Counted from the stretch's first letter, positions 1 through 9,186 are shown. The stretch is 27,731 nt of DNA from Phycisphaerae bacterium (GCA_015486815.1 WFQY01000529.1:1-27731); one strand, 5' to 3'. A program made the numbers and translations. Notes: generated by a model from the letters alone, not told the origin.

Positions 1-48
1 AATTTATAATTTACAATTTATAATTTACAATTTGTAATTTGTAAATTT
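1..48. repeat. AT-rich 7-bp tandem repeat after fliA
   Basis: Six consecutive heptamers of the form AATTTAY/AATTTGT fill the window edge: AATTTAT, AATTTAC, AATTTAT, AATTTAC, AATTTGT, AATTTGT, then a degenerate AATTTTT. The array begins directly beside the fliA stop codon and runs off the window, so its full length is unknown. It contains TTACAA/TTGTAA dyads but no GC-rich stem, so it does not look like a classical intrinsic terminator. Confidence 0.8.
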
Positions 49-879
49 TTATTCCGCAGGAGCGGGCGAATCGGGGTGCTTAGGCAGGATGTCATCTTCA
101 AATTCATCCGAACGTGCGGAAAGATGCTGGCGAAGACGTTTGACAATGGCAGAGTGCATCTGGCTTACCCGCGATTCGGAAAGGTCAAGCGTAGCTCCTA
201 TCTCTTTCATCGTCAACTCTTCGTAATAATAGAGAAGAACGATAAGCCTTTCCGCTCGTGATAAGCCCCGCATAATAAGCTCTTTTATATCCCGCTTTTG
301 CATCTCACTTATCGGATTCTGGGAACGTTTATCTTCTAATACGTCAATCTCGCGGAGATCCTTATGGCTGTCGGATTCATTCTTAGAACGTGTTAAGCTG
401 ATGAACATACTGTTATTGGTATCGTTGAAAACTCGCTTGAACTCTTCGGGTGGAAGATCCATCTCTTCTGCGATTTCTTCCTCGGTAGGAACCCTACCAA
501 GCTGAGCTTCGAGGGCACGAGTCGCTTCATCGACTTTACGCATCCTGCTTCTGACGATACGCGGAACCCAATCACGCTCTCTTAGCTCATCTAATATCGC
601 ACCCCTGATGCGTCTGGAACAATATGTCTCGAACTTTACACCACGATTGATATCGAATGAAGTAATCGCATCGAACAAGCCGAAAACGCCTGAGCTAACG
701 AGATCATCAAGCTCGACCTCGTTCGGCAGCTTCTGCCAGACACGCTCGGCATTATATCTGACAATCGGCATATAATGCTCGATGAGCTTATTTCGAAGTT
801 CATCGCTGCGTGTCTGCTGATATTCTTTCCACAGCTGATCAATGTCGAGTTTTTCCGATTCCATCACTGTCTGATTCAT
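49..879 (-). CDS. fliA: RNA polymerase sigma factor FliA (sigma-28)
   Basis: 276-residue sigma factor of the FliA/WhiG family, which directs RNA polymerase to late flagellar and chemotaxis promoters. Region 2 is clear around residues 30-100 (LVSSGVFGLFDAI, then FETYCSRRIRGAILDELR, a family hallmark). Region 3 follows with RVPTEEEIAEEM, and region 4 ends with the helix-turn-helix LTMKEIGATLDLSESRVSQ near residues 220-240. Length is slightly above the usual 235-260 because of an acidic, proline-containing tail. The ATG is preceded by a strong GGAGGAG ribosome site. It is the last gene of the cluster, after flhF and flhG, a common order. Promoter consensus and the anti-sigma partner FlgM cannot be seen here. 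Confidence 0.95.
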   Translation of the reverse strand: MNQTVMESEKLDIDQLWKEYQQTRSDELRNKLIEHYMPIVRYNAERVWQKLPNEVELDDLVSSGVFGLFDAITSFDINRGVKFETYCSRRIRGAILDELRERDWVPRIVRSRMRKVDEATRALEAQLGRVPTEEEIAEEMDLPPEEFKRVFNDTNNSMFISLTRSKNESDSHKDLREIDVLEDKRSQNPISEMQKRDIKELIMRGLSRAERLIVLLYYYEELTMKEIGATLDLSESRVSQMHSAIVKRLRQHLSARSDEFEDDILPKHPDSPAPAE

Positions 880-913
880 ATTACACTCCTCCGTGAGACT
901 GTAAATTTATACG

Positions 914-1204
914 TTAATTTGTCAAAGGTTCTGCCTGGCTCGTATTATTCGAAGATTCTTCTTGCTGAACGTCTTGCGCATTTTCTTCAGCCTGCTGTTG
1001 AGCTAACATTTTTTGCATTTGATGTTCATCGACAACAGCTTGGACGATAGCACCGGCGATTGCACCTAATATGAAAAACGCTATCATCGTCAACCATGCT
1101 CTGCTGAGTATGGTTTCAAACGGATTGCCCGCCAATAAGCCAGCGACTATCGCTGACGAAAATGCGAGTAATGCCAATATACCAGCTATTAATCTGACAA
1201 ACAC
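914..1204 (-). CDS. Small two-TM membrane protein of unknown function
   Basis: 96 residues that I do not assign to a family. Two hydrophobic segments are visible, about residues 5-25 and 37-57, joined by a short loop (NPFETILSRAW). A hydrophilic Q/E/S-rich tail of about 35 residues follows and is probably cytoplasmic. The start is GTG with an in-frame stop just upstream and no obvious Shine-Dalgarno, so either translation is weak or a different start is used. It lies between flhG and fliA, 34 bp after flhG, in the same direction, and is probably cotranscribed. A role in FlhF/FlhG placement or in stator function is only a guess from position. Confidence 0.7.
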   Translation of the reverse strand: MFVRLIAGILALLAFSSAIVAGLLAGNPFETILSRAWLTMIAFFILGAIAGAIVQAVVDEHQMQKMLAQQQAEENAQDVQQEESSNNTSQAEPLTN

Positions 1205-1238
1205 TTTTATATCAATTCACAAAATATAATTATTCGCC

Positions 1239-2090
1239 TTACCAGAATAAATTTGCCACCCTTCGCAGTAATGAAGTCTTCTGCTGAGGCGGCTGAACAT
1301 TCTTTGCTATTTTCGAAGCTAAACTCATAACACAACAACTTGCCTGCGAACGCGGAAATTCCAAAACAAACGGCTTACGCATCTTTACCGACTGTCCGAC
1401 GCAAGGGTCTTCCAAAATATACCCTGCATCGTATATGCTCGTGCCGAGAAATTTTCGTGATACTTGTAGCAACCGCTGATGGCATATTCGAGCTTCGTGT
1501 CGGGAGACCACCCGATTTAGCAAAACGCAAATTTTACCTGACACCTGATTTTGGACAGCTGTCTTTATCATCGCATACGCATCGGTAATTGCAGACGGTT
1601 CGGGCGTAGTTACCACTATAATTAAATCGGCAAGATCGACGAAGGAGATAACATTTCTGTCGATTCCCGCTGACGTATCGAAAATAATCCAGTCTGCATG
1701 GTTATTAAGGTCCGATAACAGTTGAATTAAATGCTGGCGTTCGAACTCCGTCAGATTCGCAAGTTTATCTTGTCCGGAGCCGCCCGGAATTATTTGCAAG
1801 CCCGGAGCAATATCGACGAGGACTTTTTCAAGAGGTATCTGGTTTGTCAATACGTGATAGATATTGTAGGGCTGATTTAATCCTAACAGAATATCGACAT
1901 TGGCAAGTCCGAGATCGACATCTACTATTACCACTCGTTTGTCGGTAGCACTGAGGCACAAACCGAGATTGATAGCTGTTACAGTCTTGCCGACTCCACC
2001 CTTGCCTGATGTCATAGTGATAATTTTAGCCTTCGTCGAATATTCCTTCATCATCTTCCTTAAATTTTCAGCTTGGTCGTTGACTGTCAT
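1239..2090 (-). CDS. flhG: Flagellar number regulator FlhG (MinD-like ATPase)
   Basis: About 283-residue ParA/MinD-type ATPase that, with the GTPase FlhF, sets flagellar number and position. The deviant Walker A motif SGKGGVGKT is near the N-terminus, followed by VVIVDVDLGLANVDILLG and DWIIFDTSAGI, typical of FlhG/YlxH. The reading frame stays open up to 2141, but I place the start at 2090. That ATG overlaps the flhF stop as ATGA, and it puts the family's N-terminal DQAxxLR motif (here DQAENLRKMM), known to stimulate FlhF GTPase activity, at residue 5. A GC-rich GGGGGG stretch lies upstream. The C-terminus has basic and aromatic residues (LLRRVANLFW), consistent with a membrane-binding amphipathic helix. 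Confidence 0.93.
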   Translation of the reverse strand: MTVNDQAENLRKMMKEYSTKAKIITMTSGKGGVGKTVTAINLGLCLSATDKRVVIVDVDLGLANVDILLGLNQPYNIYHVLTNQIPLEKVLVDIAPGLQIIPGGSGQDKLANLTEFERQHLIQLLSDLNNHADWIIFDTSAGIDRNVISFVDLADLIIVVTTPEPSAITDAYAMIKTAVQNQVSGKICVLLNRVVSRHEARICHQRLLQVSRKFLGTSIYDAGYILEDPCVGQSVKMRKPFVLEFPRSQASCCVMSLASKIAKNVQPPQQKTSLLRRVANLFW

Positions 2091-3286
2091 TTTGCTAGCC
2101 CCCCGCTCTTTTCCAATTGCAACTGTTCCTCTTCTTCCCATCGTTCAATATCGACGAGCAGTTTAGCGAGTTTATCCGCTGAGCTTGGTTCGATATCGTC
2201 GGGCACATTTTGGCCTGTGGTGATATATGAAATTGCGCGGTCGAGCTTTGGCATAATATTCAAAAGCATACCCATACCGACAGCTTCGTCCAATTTGGTC
2301 AGGATGACACGGTCGATATTAAGCTGAGAAAATCTTTTGATGTTCGTAAGAAGATTTTTCTGGCTTGACGTAGTGCTGAGTACCAGATGGATTTCACTTG
2401 GTTTAGCGGCATCGAGAAATGTTTTCAGCTCACGTAGTTTTATTTCATCGTTTTGACTTCTGCCAGCTGTGTCTATCAGAATAAGATGATTATCACTCAT
2501 CGCTTTGACTGCCTGCGAGAGTTCATCGGGCGAGAGGACGACGCGTAGCGGAACGTTGATAATGCTGGCGTAGGTACGTAGCTGATCGACAGCTGCTATT
2601 CGATATGTATCGATGGTTATCAAACCGACGGACTTATTTTCGCGTAATTTGAAATGAGCAGCGAGTTTTGCGATAGTAGTTGTTTTTCCCACGCCTGTCG
2701 GACCTACCAATGCGATGATTTTCGGTTTGCCCTGTTTGCCTGCGGAAATCGCACCGGCAGAAGGAATCATCTTTTCGACTACCTCAGCGATGGCAGAGCG
2801 AACATATTCTTTATTCCTGAGCTGATCGGACGGAAGTTTCGTCTTTACCTTTTTGACGATATCGTCAGCGAGTTCTTGCGCTACTTCCTGATTTATCAGA
2901 TACAGATATGCGGAAAATAGCTCTTCGGGAATTGTCGGATGCTGCTGTTTACGATTTTCTGTCAGAAGCTCTTCGACCATTTTCTTTACAAGTGTAAGTT
3001 CCTGCTCAATATGCCGAGTATCAGCGGAACGCTTTTTATCCGTATTATCGCTAATTGTGTTCTGACGAGTATCGCGAACATCGAGCAATCTTTTCTTCTG
3101 GTCGGGATGAAGCACTTTTACACCTTTGGTAGCTGTTATCTCGACAAGCGTTTTACCGCCGAGTCCGAAAATTCCGCCTTTCTTAAATGTTCTCGTGTTA
3201 AGTATGACCGCATCTCTACCAAGTTCGCGTCTTACTTTTGCCAACGCCTGTGCCATCGTTTCCGCCTGATATGTTTTCAGATTCAT
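2087..3286 (-). CDS. flhF: Flagellar biosynthesis GTPase FlhF (SRP family)
   Basis: 399-residue SRP-type GTPase that recruits early flagellar components to the assembly site. The N-terminal part (MNLKTYQAETMAQALAKVRR, then DAVILNTRTF) is the usual FlhF B domain. A charged linker and helical N domain follow, then the G domain with Walker A GPTGVGKT at residues 195-202, the DTYRIAAVDQLRTYA motif, DTAGRSQ and TKLDEA. The start overlaps the flhA stop as ATGA and has a GGAGG ribosome site. The stop overlaps the flhG start, so flhA, flhF and flhG are translationally linked. Confidence 0.95.
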   Translation of the reverse strand: MNLKTYQAETMAQALAKVRRELGRDAVILNTRTFKKGGIFGLGGKTLVEITATKGVKVLHPDQKKRLLDVRDTRQNTISDNTDKKRSADTRHIEQELTLVKKMVEELLTENRKQQHPTIPEELFSAYLYLINQEVAQELADDIVKKVKTKLPSDQLRNKEYVRSAIAEVVEKMIPSAGAISAGKQGKPKIIALVGPTGVGKTTTIAKLAAHFKLRENKSVGLITIDTYRIAAVDQLRTYASIINVPLRVVLSPDELSQAVKAMSDNHLILIDTAGRSQNDEIKLRELKTFLDAAKPSEIHLVLSTTSSQKNLLTNIKRFSQLNIDRVILTKLDEAVGMGMLLNIMPKLDRAISYITTGQNVPDDIEPSSADKLAKLLVDIERWEEEEQLQLEKSGGLAK

Positions 3287-5394
3287 AACTCCTCCACCGT
3301 TACCATACCGTGCGATTTGACTCGCACCTCTTTGACAATTTCGTTAAACGAAAGCACCGGAATATTTGGAATCGCAGCTTCTATAAGTCTGCGCAGCTGC
3401 AAACGTATCTGCGGCGAGCAGAGAATAACAAGATTGCCCGGAGCTACCGCTGCTTTGTTTATTGTGCTTTGTATCGCCTCTACGATCTTATTCGCTTGTG
3501 CGGGCGGAAGTGTCAGATACGAGCCTGTCTCGGTACGCTCGATGTGCGAATTGATATTATCTTCAAGTGCAGGGTCGAGAGTTATACAGTTGATATTTCC
3601 CTGTCCGTCCTGATATTGTGCACAAATAGAACGTGCAAGTGCATTTCTGACATATTCGGTAAGTATTTCGAGATCTTTCGTCCTCGTAGCCCAATCGCCA
3701 AGGGTCTCGATAATAGTTTGCAAGTCTCTGATCGGAACCGATTCACGAAGCAGATTTTGCAATACCTTTTGTATTTCGCTGAGTTTGAGAACATGTCCGA
3801 CGACCTCTTCAACGAGTGCAGGTGATTTTTCTTTCAACGTGTTGATGAGCTTTTGTGTTTCATCTCTTGTGAGAAGCTCCGACGAATGACGCTTTATAAT
3901 ATCGGTCAGATGTGTTGCTATAACCGAGCTTGCCGGTACGACGGTATAATTCGCTTTTTCCGCTTTAGCACGGTCAGCTTCGGTGATCCAAACCGCTGGC
4001 AGTCCGAAGGCTGGCTCTCTGGTTTCGGTGCCTGAGATCTTTTCCGTAGTCGCTCCGGAATCGATTGCGAGATATTGGCCTGGCATGCTATGGCCTCGGG
4101 CAACTTCGACACCACGGAGCTTGATGATATATTCGTTGGGCTCGATTTGTATATTGTCGTGGATACGGATCGGTGGAACGATAATTCCGAATTCGGATGC
4201 TATTTGTCGGCGAATCATACTAATCCTATCGAGCAAATCGCCACCTTGATTTTTATCAACAAGACGAACAAGCCCATATCCGACTTCAAGCTCGAGCGGG
4301 TCAACAGTAAGCAGAGATTCTATAGGCTGTTGTTTCGGAACAGCTTGTTTTGCACGTTCAGCGGCAGCTAATTTTATCGCTTGCTGTTTTTGGGTATTTG
4401 AAAGCAGGTATGCCATACCAGCACAAGAACCGCCAAGCACTATCAACGGCAGCTTAGGCAGAGGTGTAAGTGCAAGCAGTGCGAGAAAACCAGCGGTTAT
4501 CCCGAGTGCTATCGGTTTGGAAAGAAGCTGACCGACAAGCTCTTCGCCAAGATTGGTCTGCGATGTGGATCGGGTAACTATCAAGCCGGCGGAGATGGAA
4601 ATGATGAACGCTGGTATCTGTGTTACCAACCCATCGCCTATAGTCAGTTTGGTAAAGGTCGCAAGACACTGACGGACATCCCAGCCATATTCCACCATTC
4701 CGACATATAATCCACCCAAGATATTCACCAACGTAATTATGATACCAGCGATAGCATCGCCACGTACGAATTTTGATGCACCATCCATCGCACCGTAGAA
4801 ATCAGCTTCTCGTGTAATTTCCGAGCGTCGCATCTTCGCTTCTTTCTCGTCTATCAATCCGGCATTTAGGTCGGCATCGATAGCCATCTGTTTTCCGGGC
4901 ATACCGTCGAGTGTAAATCTCGCTGCCACTTCACTTATTCTTGTCGCACCTTTGGTAATAACGACAAACTGAATAACGACGATGATTATGAATATAATCA
5001 TTCCGACAGCAAGTGAACCGCCGGCAACGAAATTGCCGAAGGTCTGAATCACCTTGCCAGCTGCTGCTGTCGCCTGCGTCGGGTCGGAATATCTCTCACC
5101 AGCAGTAAGAATCAATCTGGTACTTGCGGTATTCAGCACCAATCTGAATAATGTCGTCGCTAACAGCAGCGAAGGAAAAGATGAAAACTCGAGCGGTCGG
5201 GTAACGTAAATCGTGGTAAGCAGAATAACCGCTGCCAATGTGATGTTACACGAAAGCAAAATATCCATCATTGGCGTTGGCAGAGGAACGAGAATAACGA
5301 GTACAAGCGAAGTAGCTGCTATCGGAACAATCAAACCACGATTGCGATGCAGCCAATTCAAAACTCCGTTTTGTCCTATCGCCATTACTGCCAT
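3283..5394 (-). CDS. flhA: Flagellar export gate protein FlhA
   Basis: 703 residues, normal for FlhA, the nonameric export-gate protein of the flagellar type III secretion system. The N-terminal half has about eight membrane segments (the first at about residues 19-38). Between them is the conserved cytoplasmic FHIPEP-family segment, seen here as GKQMAIDADLNAGLIDEKEA followed by READFYGAMDGASKFVRGDA. The C-terminal half is the soluble ring domain that receives chaperone-substrate complexes. The ATG at 5394 has only a distant AAAGGA upstream, and a second ATG lies three codons in. It follows flhB after a short repeat-containing gap and overlaps flhF by 4 bp. Confidence 0.97.
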   Translation of the reverse strand: MAVMAIGQNGVLNWLHRNRGLIVPIAATSLVLVILVPLPTPMMDILLSCNITLAAVILLTTIYVTRPLEFSSFPSLLLATTLFRLVLNTASTRLILTAGERYSDPTQATAAAGKVIQTFGNFVAGGSLAVGMIIFIIIVVIQFVVITKGATRISEVAARFTLDGMPGKQMAIDADLNAGLIDEKEAKMRRSEITREADFYGAMDGASKFVRGDAIAGIIITLVNILGGLYVGMVEYGWDVRQCLATFTKLTIGDGLVTQIPAFIISISAGLIVTRSTSQTNLGEELVGQLLSKPIALGITAGFLALLALTPLPKLPLIVLGGSCAGMAYLLSNTQKQQAIKLAAAERAKQAVPKQQPIESLLTVDPLELEVGYGLVRLVDKNQGGDLLDRISMIRRQIASEFGIIVPPIRIHDNIQIEPNEYIIKLRGVEVARGHSMPGQYLAIDSGATTEKISGTETREPAFGLPAVWITEADRAKAEKANYTVVPASSVIATHLTDIIKRHSSELLTRDETQKLINTLKEKSPALVEEVVGHVLKLSEIQKVLQNLLRESVPIRDLQTIIETLGDWATRTKDLEILTEYVRNALARSICAQYQDGQGNINCITLDPALEDNINSHIERTETGSYLTLPPAQANKIVEAIQSTINKAAVAPGNLVILCSPQIRLQLRRLIEAAIPNIPVLSFNEIVKEVRVKSHGMVTVEEL

Positions 5395-5424
5395 TTGTTT
5401 TGTCTATTAAATCCTTTCTTTACG

Positions 5425-5463
5425 TCTTTATGTCTTCTGCCTTTAGATCTTTATGTCTTTATG
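5425..5463. repeat. Degenerate 8-bp tandem repeat at flhB stop
   Basis: On the minus strand the flhB stop codon lies inside a short array of CATAAAGA-like units: CATAAAGA, CATAAAGA, TCTAAAGG, CAGAAGA, CATAAAGA, then CGTAAAGA. The 12-mer TCTTTATGTCTT occurs exactly twice on the plus strand, at 5425-5436 and 5448-5459. The array occupies most of the 64-bp flhB-flhA gap. Confidence 0.75.
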
Positions 5464-6547
5464 CCAGTTGTTCTCGATACTGATTTGCTTTTCCGCTTAT
5501 TTCATATACATACGCAAGAATTTCAGCTACCGCTTTATAAAATGCAGGTGGTATTTCCTGGCCTACTTCCACCGAGCTATATAATGCTCTCGCTAACGGC
5601 TTACGTTGAACTATGGGTACATCATTTTCGATGGCAATTTGCCTTATTCGATGAGCGACCAAATCGACACCTTTAGCAATCACCTTGGGCGCATTCATTG
5701 TTTGAGCGTCATATTTTATCGCTACCGCATAATGAGTCGGGTTTGTAACCACTACATCAGCGTTAGGAACAGTAGATTGTATTCGCTGCATTGCAAGCTG
5801 CTGAGCTACGCGTCGGCGCCTTTCCTTTACAAGCGGGTCTCCTTCCATTCGGCGAAGTTCTTCTTTCAGTTCCTGTTTGCTCATACGGAGTCCCTGTTCG
5901 TGTTTATGACGATTGTATGCATAATCGGCAATACCGAGCACGAGTAAAATCAGAGCTAACCGAACGCCAAGAGTAAACATCAACTCACCCATAATCACGG
6001 TTATGTGCCAGTAATCTTCGCCTGAAAGATTGACGATTACGGGCATACGCGACTTAATTGTAAAGTACGCTACCGCTCCGATAAGGGCAACTTTGAACAT
6101 ACTGATAATCAGCCTGACGAGCGATTGAAGCGAAAACAGCTTTCCGAAGCCCGAGATAGGATTGATTTTTTCGAGGTCGGGCTTTAACGGATGGCCACTG
6201 AAAATAAATCCCACCTGTGCCAGTGTAATCGCGATAGCTATTACCATCAGAATCAACGAAACGGGAATTACCGATTTCGCAAGTATCTGAATGGCGAAAC
6301 TGCCCATATTCCAGAGCGAATCGCTGCTCAGAGCATCGCTTCCCGAATATCCGAGCATATATTTTGTAAGGTTAAGTAGATTTTTCATTATAGCGGGTGC
6401 AAAGAAATTAAGGACAAGCATCGAGATAAGCAGCGCACCGGCAGCTGTCAGGTCAGCGGATTTTGCTACCTGTCCGCGTTCTCGAGCTTCCATCCGCCTT
6501 CTCGGCGTCGGGGCCTCTGTTTTTTCTTCAAAATCACCCGGAGGCAT
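5459..6547 (-). CDS. flhB: Flagellar export switch protein FlhB
   Basis: 362 residues, normal for FlhB, which switches export specificity from rod/hook to filament substrates. The N-terminus has the conserved basic start (EKTEAPTPRRRMEARERGQVAKS). Four membrane segments follow between about residues 35 and 210, then the helix MSKQELKEELRRMEGDP and the autocleavage motif NPTH at residues 269-272 in VVTNPTHYAVAIKY. FlhB and FliK together control hook length, and fliK lies upstream in the same cluster. The start is 18 bp after the fliR stop. Confidence 0.97.
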   Translation of the reverse strand: MPPGDFEEKTEAPTPRRRMEARERGQVAKSADLTAAGALLISMLVLNFFAPAIMKNLLNLTKYMLGYSGSDALSSDSLWNMGSFAIQILAKSVIPVSLILMVIAIAITLAQVGFIFSGHPLKPDLEKINPISGFGKLFSLQSLVRLIISMFKVALIGAVAYFTIKSRMPVIVNLSGEDYWHITVIMGELMFTLGVRLALILLVLGIADYAYNRHKHEQGLRMSKQELKEELRRMEGDPLVKERRRRVAQQLAMQRIQSTVPNADVVVTNPTHYAVAIKYDAQTMNAPKVIAKGVDLVAHRIRQIAIENDVPIVQRKPLARALYSSVEVGQEIPPAFYKAVAEILAYVYEISGKANQYREQLA

Positions 6548-6565
6548 CCTTGCCTTTCCTCAATA

Positions 6566-7345
6566 TTATAATCCCAATATTCTATACAACATATCAAACC
6601 CTTTATCCAAACCGGTAAGGAAAATTTGTATCGCAGGTATCAGACAGATAACTACTAATACAAATCCCATAATCGCACGTATGGAAAATCCCACAGAGAG
6701 AATATTAAATTGCGGGACGGTTCGTGTGATAAATCCCATTGCAAGAGTCGCAAGGAGTATCGCAACGATAACCGGCGCAGAAATTTGAAAAGCCATTGCA
6801 AAAGACAGCTGAAGCATATCTGCGAGATTCGAAATGAGATCTTTGTTAGCTACGAATTGCCCCGGTGCGAGAGTATGAAAACTGTTTATCATCGCTTTAA
6901 GCAGAATGATATGTCCGTTAATCAACAGGAAGATAATCATAGCTAACCAAAAGTAGAACTGTCCGAGTACCGAACTCTGCTCATTAAATAGCGGGTCGAA
7001 TACTCTCGCAAGTGCAATACCAAGCTGTTGGCCTATCATCAAACCGGCAAGCTGAAGTCCAGCGAATACCGCTGTTATCACAAACCCTATCGCTAATCCT
7101 ATCATAAGCTCCGAAAAAATCATCACAACTAATCCGCCCATATTATTTACCGATGCAGCGGAAACAGATACGAACGGAAGAATAACTATGGTAATCGCCA
7201 ACGATAGCATTATTCTGACCTTAACCGGTATGGAAGTACTCGAAAAGAACGGTACGAATATTACAAGACCCGTTACTCTGGCTAATACCAGAGCTATTAG
7301 CGGCAGATTAGTTATTGTATGTAATAATTGCATCGTATCGTTCAT
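6566..7345 (-). CDS. fliR: Flagellar export gate protein FliR
   Basis: 259-residue integral membrane protein that, with FliP and FliQ, forms the export-gate channel. Strongly hydrophobic with about six membrane segments. The conserved FFSSTSIPVKVRIMLSLAI block near residues 33-51 and the AGLQLAGLMIGQQLG block near residues 94-108 identify the family. Its ATG shares a base with the fliQ stop (TAATG), implying translational coupling. It sits in the standard fliP-fliQ-fliR-flhB order. Confidence 0.95.
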   Translation of the reverse strand: MNDTMQLLHTITNLPLIALVLARVTGLVIFVPFFSSTSIPVKVRIMLSLAITIVILPFVSVSAASVNNMGGLVVMIFSELMIGLAIGFVITAVFAGLQLAGLMIGQQLGIALARVFDPLFNEQSSVLGQFYFWLAMIIFLLINGHIILLKAMINSFHTLAPGQFVANKDLISNLADMLQLSFAMAFQISAPVIVAILLATLAMGFITRTVPQFNILSVGFSIRAIMGFVLVVICLIPAIQIFLTGLDKGFDMLYRILGL

Positions 7346-7611
7346 TACTTAGCACCAAGTGAAAACATCGTTTGCGCAAATGACAAAATTTTAATCAAAA
7401 GCCAAGGCATAAAAACAATAGCTGCTATTGCCATCGCTATCATCTTCGGGACAAAAGTAAGAGTCTGCTCTTGTATCTGCGTAACAGCTTGCAATAGACT
7501 TATGACCAATCCGATAAGCATACCGACAATCAAAACAGGCCCAGCCAGCTGAACGACGAGAATCAACGAATATCTCGCTATATCCAAAGCTTGTGCTACT
7601 GTCATTGTCAT
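7345..7611 (-). CDS. fliQ: Flagellar export gate protein FliQ
   Basis: 88 residues with two membrane hairpin segments, the normal size and shape for FliQ. The conserved block GLVISLLQAVTQIQEQTLTF lies in the loop between the two helices, and FVPKMIA follows. An AAGGA ribosome site lies about 9 bp before the ATG at 7611; a second in-frame ATG two codons in is possible. The stop overlaps the fliR start. Confidence 0.95.
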   Translation of the reverse strand: MTMTVAQALDIARYSLILVVQLAGPVLIVGMLIGLVISLLQAVTQIQEQTLTFVPKMIAMAIAAIVFMPWLLIKILSFAQTMFSLGAK

Positions 7612-7624
7612 ATTATTTTTTCCT

Positions 7625-8425
7625 TTATACGAAACTACTTACCAGACTTCCGATTACCAAATGCCAGCCATCGACCAGCACGAATAACAACAACTTGAAT
7701 GGTAGTGAAACAAGCATCGGTGGCAGCATCAACATACCCATAGATATCAACACCGATGCGATTACCATATCGATTATCAAAAATGGCAGATAGATTCTAA
7801 AACCTATGATGAATGCGGTTTTAAGCTCACTCGTAATGAACGCAGGAATGAGCACGCTCGAAGGGACATCCGCCCATGTTTTGACATTTGTCCTGTTGGT
7901 CTCTTCGAGAAACATATATACGTCCTGCTCGTTGTTTGTCACTTCTATCTGCTTAATCATAAATTCGCGTAACGGTTTCATTGCGAGTTCGAATGCTTGT
8001 GCTTGTGAGATTCGATTGTTCAAATAGGGAGTCAAAGCTTGATTTTGTATTTTATACCACGTAGGTGCCATTATCATAAACGTCATAAACAACGCCAAAC
8101 TTATCAGCACCTGATTAGGGGGCAGCTGTTGCGTAGCGAGTGCCTGCCTGAGCAATCCGAGCACGACAATAATGCGAGTAAAGCAAGTAACCATAACTAA
8201 GATGCCTGGAGCAAGTGCGAGAACGGTAAGTACGATTAGAATTTGTATGGCAGCTGACACTCCGTTAGCATCTTTTGCCTGCGGAACCACACCACGAAGG
8301 TCGGGGATATAAATGCCTCCCCCTGCCTGCGCATACACCGATGGTGCAATAGATAACAGAACTAAAATACCTACTATTACCATCCGTGTAACCCTTACCG
8401 ATGTGATGTAATTAACACCATCCAT
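7625..8425 (-). CDS. fliP: Flagellar export gate protein FliP
   Basis: 266 residues. FliP forms the core ring of the flagellar export gate. An N-terminal signal peptide (hydrophobic core about residues 15-30, ending SVYAQ) precedes the mature protein, as is usual for this family. The signatures FTRIIVVLGLLRQALATQQ and FMTFMIMAPTW are present, and the C-terminal hydrophobic hairpin ends LLLFVLVDGWHLVIGSL. The ATG at 8425 gives a positively charged signal-peptide n-region. An internal ATG at 8383 has a better-spaced AGGG ribosome site but would lose that charge, so the start is not certain. It begins 6 bp after fliO. Confidence 0.96.
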   Translation of the reverse strand: MDGVNYITSVRVTRMVIVGILVLLSIAPSVYAQAGGGIYIPDLRGVVPQAKDANGVSAAIQILIVLTVLALAPGILVMVTCFTRIIVVLGLLRQALATQQLPPNQVLISLALFMTFMIMAPTWYKIQNQALTPYLNNRISQAQAFELAMKPLREFMIKQIEVTNNEQDVYMFLEETNRTNVKTWADVPSSVLIPAFITSELKTAFIIGFRIYLPFLIIDMVIASVLISMGMLMLPPMLVSLPFKLLLFVLVDGWHLVIGSLVSSFV

Positions 8426-8431
8426 AGTGCA

Positions 8432-9172
8432 TCAATCCCGGCGTCCTATGCCCTTAAGTTTTTCTACCTTATTTAATAACATATTTATCTCATTTTGCAA
8501 GCCTAAAACATCTTTTTCTTCGATTTTATCAGACGTTTTTTCCGAATCGCTCTGCTGCGATTCGTCCGAGGAAACGTTTAGATTTTCCGCTTCATTTTTG
8601 AACAAATGACGAAACGTTGAGCTGATGCTCGATGTACGATTTTGTTCGATATACGAAATCAGCTTCGAGACCTCATTTTCATCGCCGATTGTCATTATGG
8701 CAGATATATGATGCTCGGTTACACCTAACAATACAATTCGATTGCTTATCTTTATCGCAATCAACGATTGCTTAGGCGAAAGGTTTGTCCTTCCGAGTAT
8801 ATTAACGATGGGAAGTGTTCCGAATAGCATCGTTCCGCCTGGCCAAGCTTTGCGAAGTATCCATGCGAGAACGATAATTATCAATATGACAAAAACGAGA
8901 GCGATTGTCGTGCTTGTGAAAATCGAACCGCTACCAAATGCGGATGTCTTGTCAGACGAAGATTTTTCTTTATTTTTGTACCTGTCCGGAATGTGAATTA
9001 TCTTATTCTCGACGGAATTGTTGCTCGTTTGAGGTTTTGATTTTGAGATATTGACAGCTTGGTTTGGTACCGGCGATGTGTCTTGCGCATAGATATTTTC
9101 GCAAGAAAAAGATATCGTCAGTCCGATAACTGTTAGCAATAAGGAAGAATATATTGTTCGGAAATCTATCAT
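8432..9172 (-). CDS. fliO: Flagellar biosynthesis protein FliO
   Basis: 246-residue FliO, which assists assembly of FliP. A signal-like hydrophobic segment is at residues 9-30 (ending ENIYAQ), followed by a hydrophilic linker and a membrane helix at about 86-107. The FliO core then shows NILGRTNLSPKQSLIAIKISNRIVLLGVTEHHISAI. The C-terminal 70 residues are charged and partly coiled-coil. Fast sequence divergence is normal for FliO, so the call rests on the core motif, topology and location directly before fliP. An AAAGGAAAG ribosome site precedes the ATG. Confidence 0.9.
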   Translation of the reverse strand: MIDFRTIYSSLLLTVIGLTISFSCENIYAQDTSPVPNQAVNISKSKPQTSNNSVENKIIHIPDRYKNKEKSSSDKTSAFGSGSIFTSTTIALVFVILIIIVLAWILRKAWPGGTMLFGTLPIVNILGRTNLSPKQSLIAIKISNRIVLLGVTEHHISAIMTIGDENEVSKLISYIEQNRTSSISSTFRHLFKNEAENLNVSSDESQQSDSEKTSDKIEEKDVLGLQNEINMLLNKVEKLKGIGRRD

Positions 9173-9186
9173 AGCCTGGCTTTCCT

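Noticed and set aside
1..48. AT-rich heptamers as a rho-independent terminator of the operon
   Set aside because: There are weak A/T dyads but no GC-rich stem followed by a T-tract; the true operon end is probably beyond the window.
2091..2141. Longer flhG reading frame starting at 2141
   Set aside because: It would overlap flhF by 55 bp and push the DQA motif away from the N-terminus; the ATG at 2090 gives a normal ATGA overlap.
2939..3613. Plus-strand reading frames such as 2939-3613, 14286-14744 and 25536-26075
   Set aside because: They lie antisense to strongly supported flagellar or TPR genes, have no family motifs, and show the composition expected of reverse-strand shadows.
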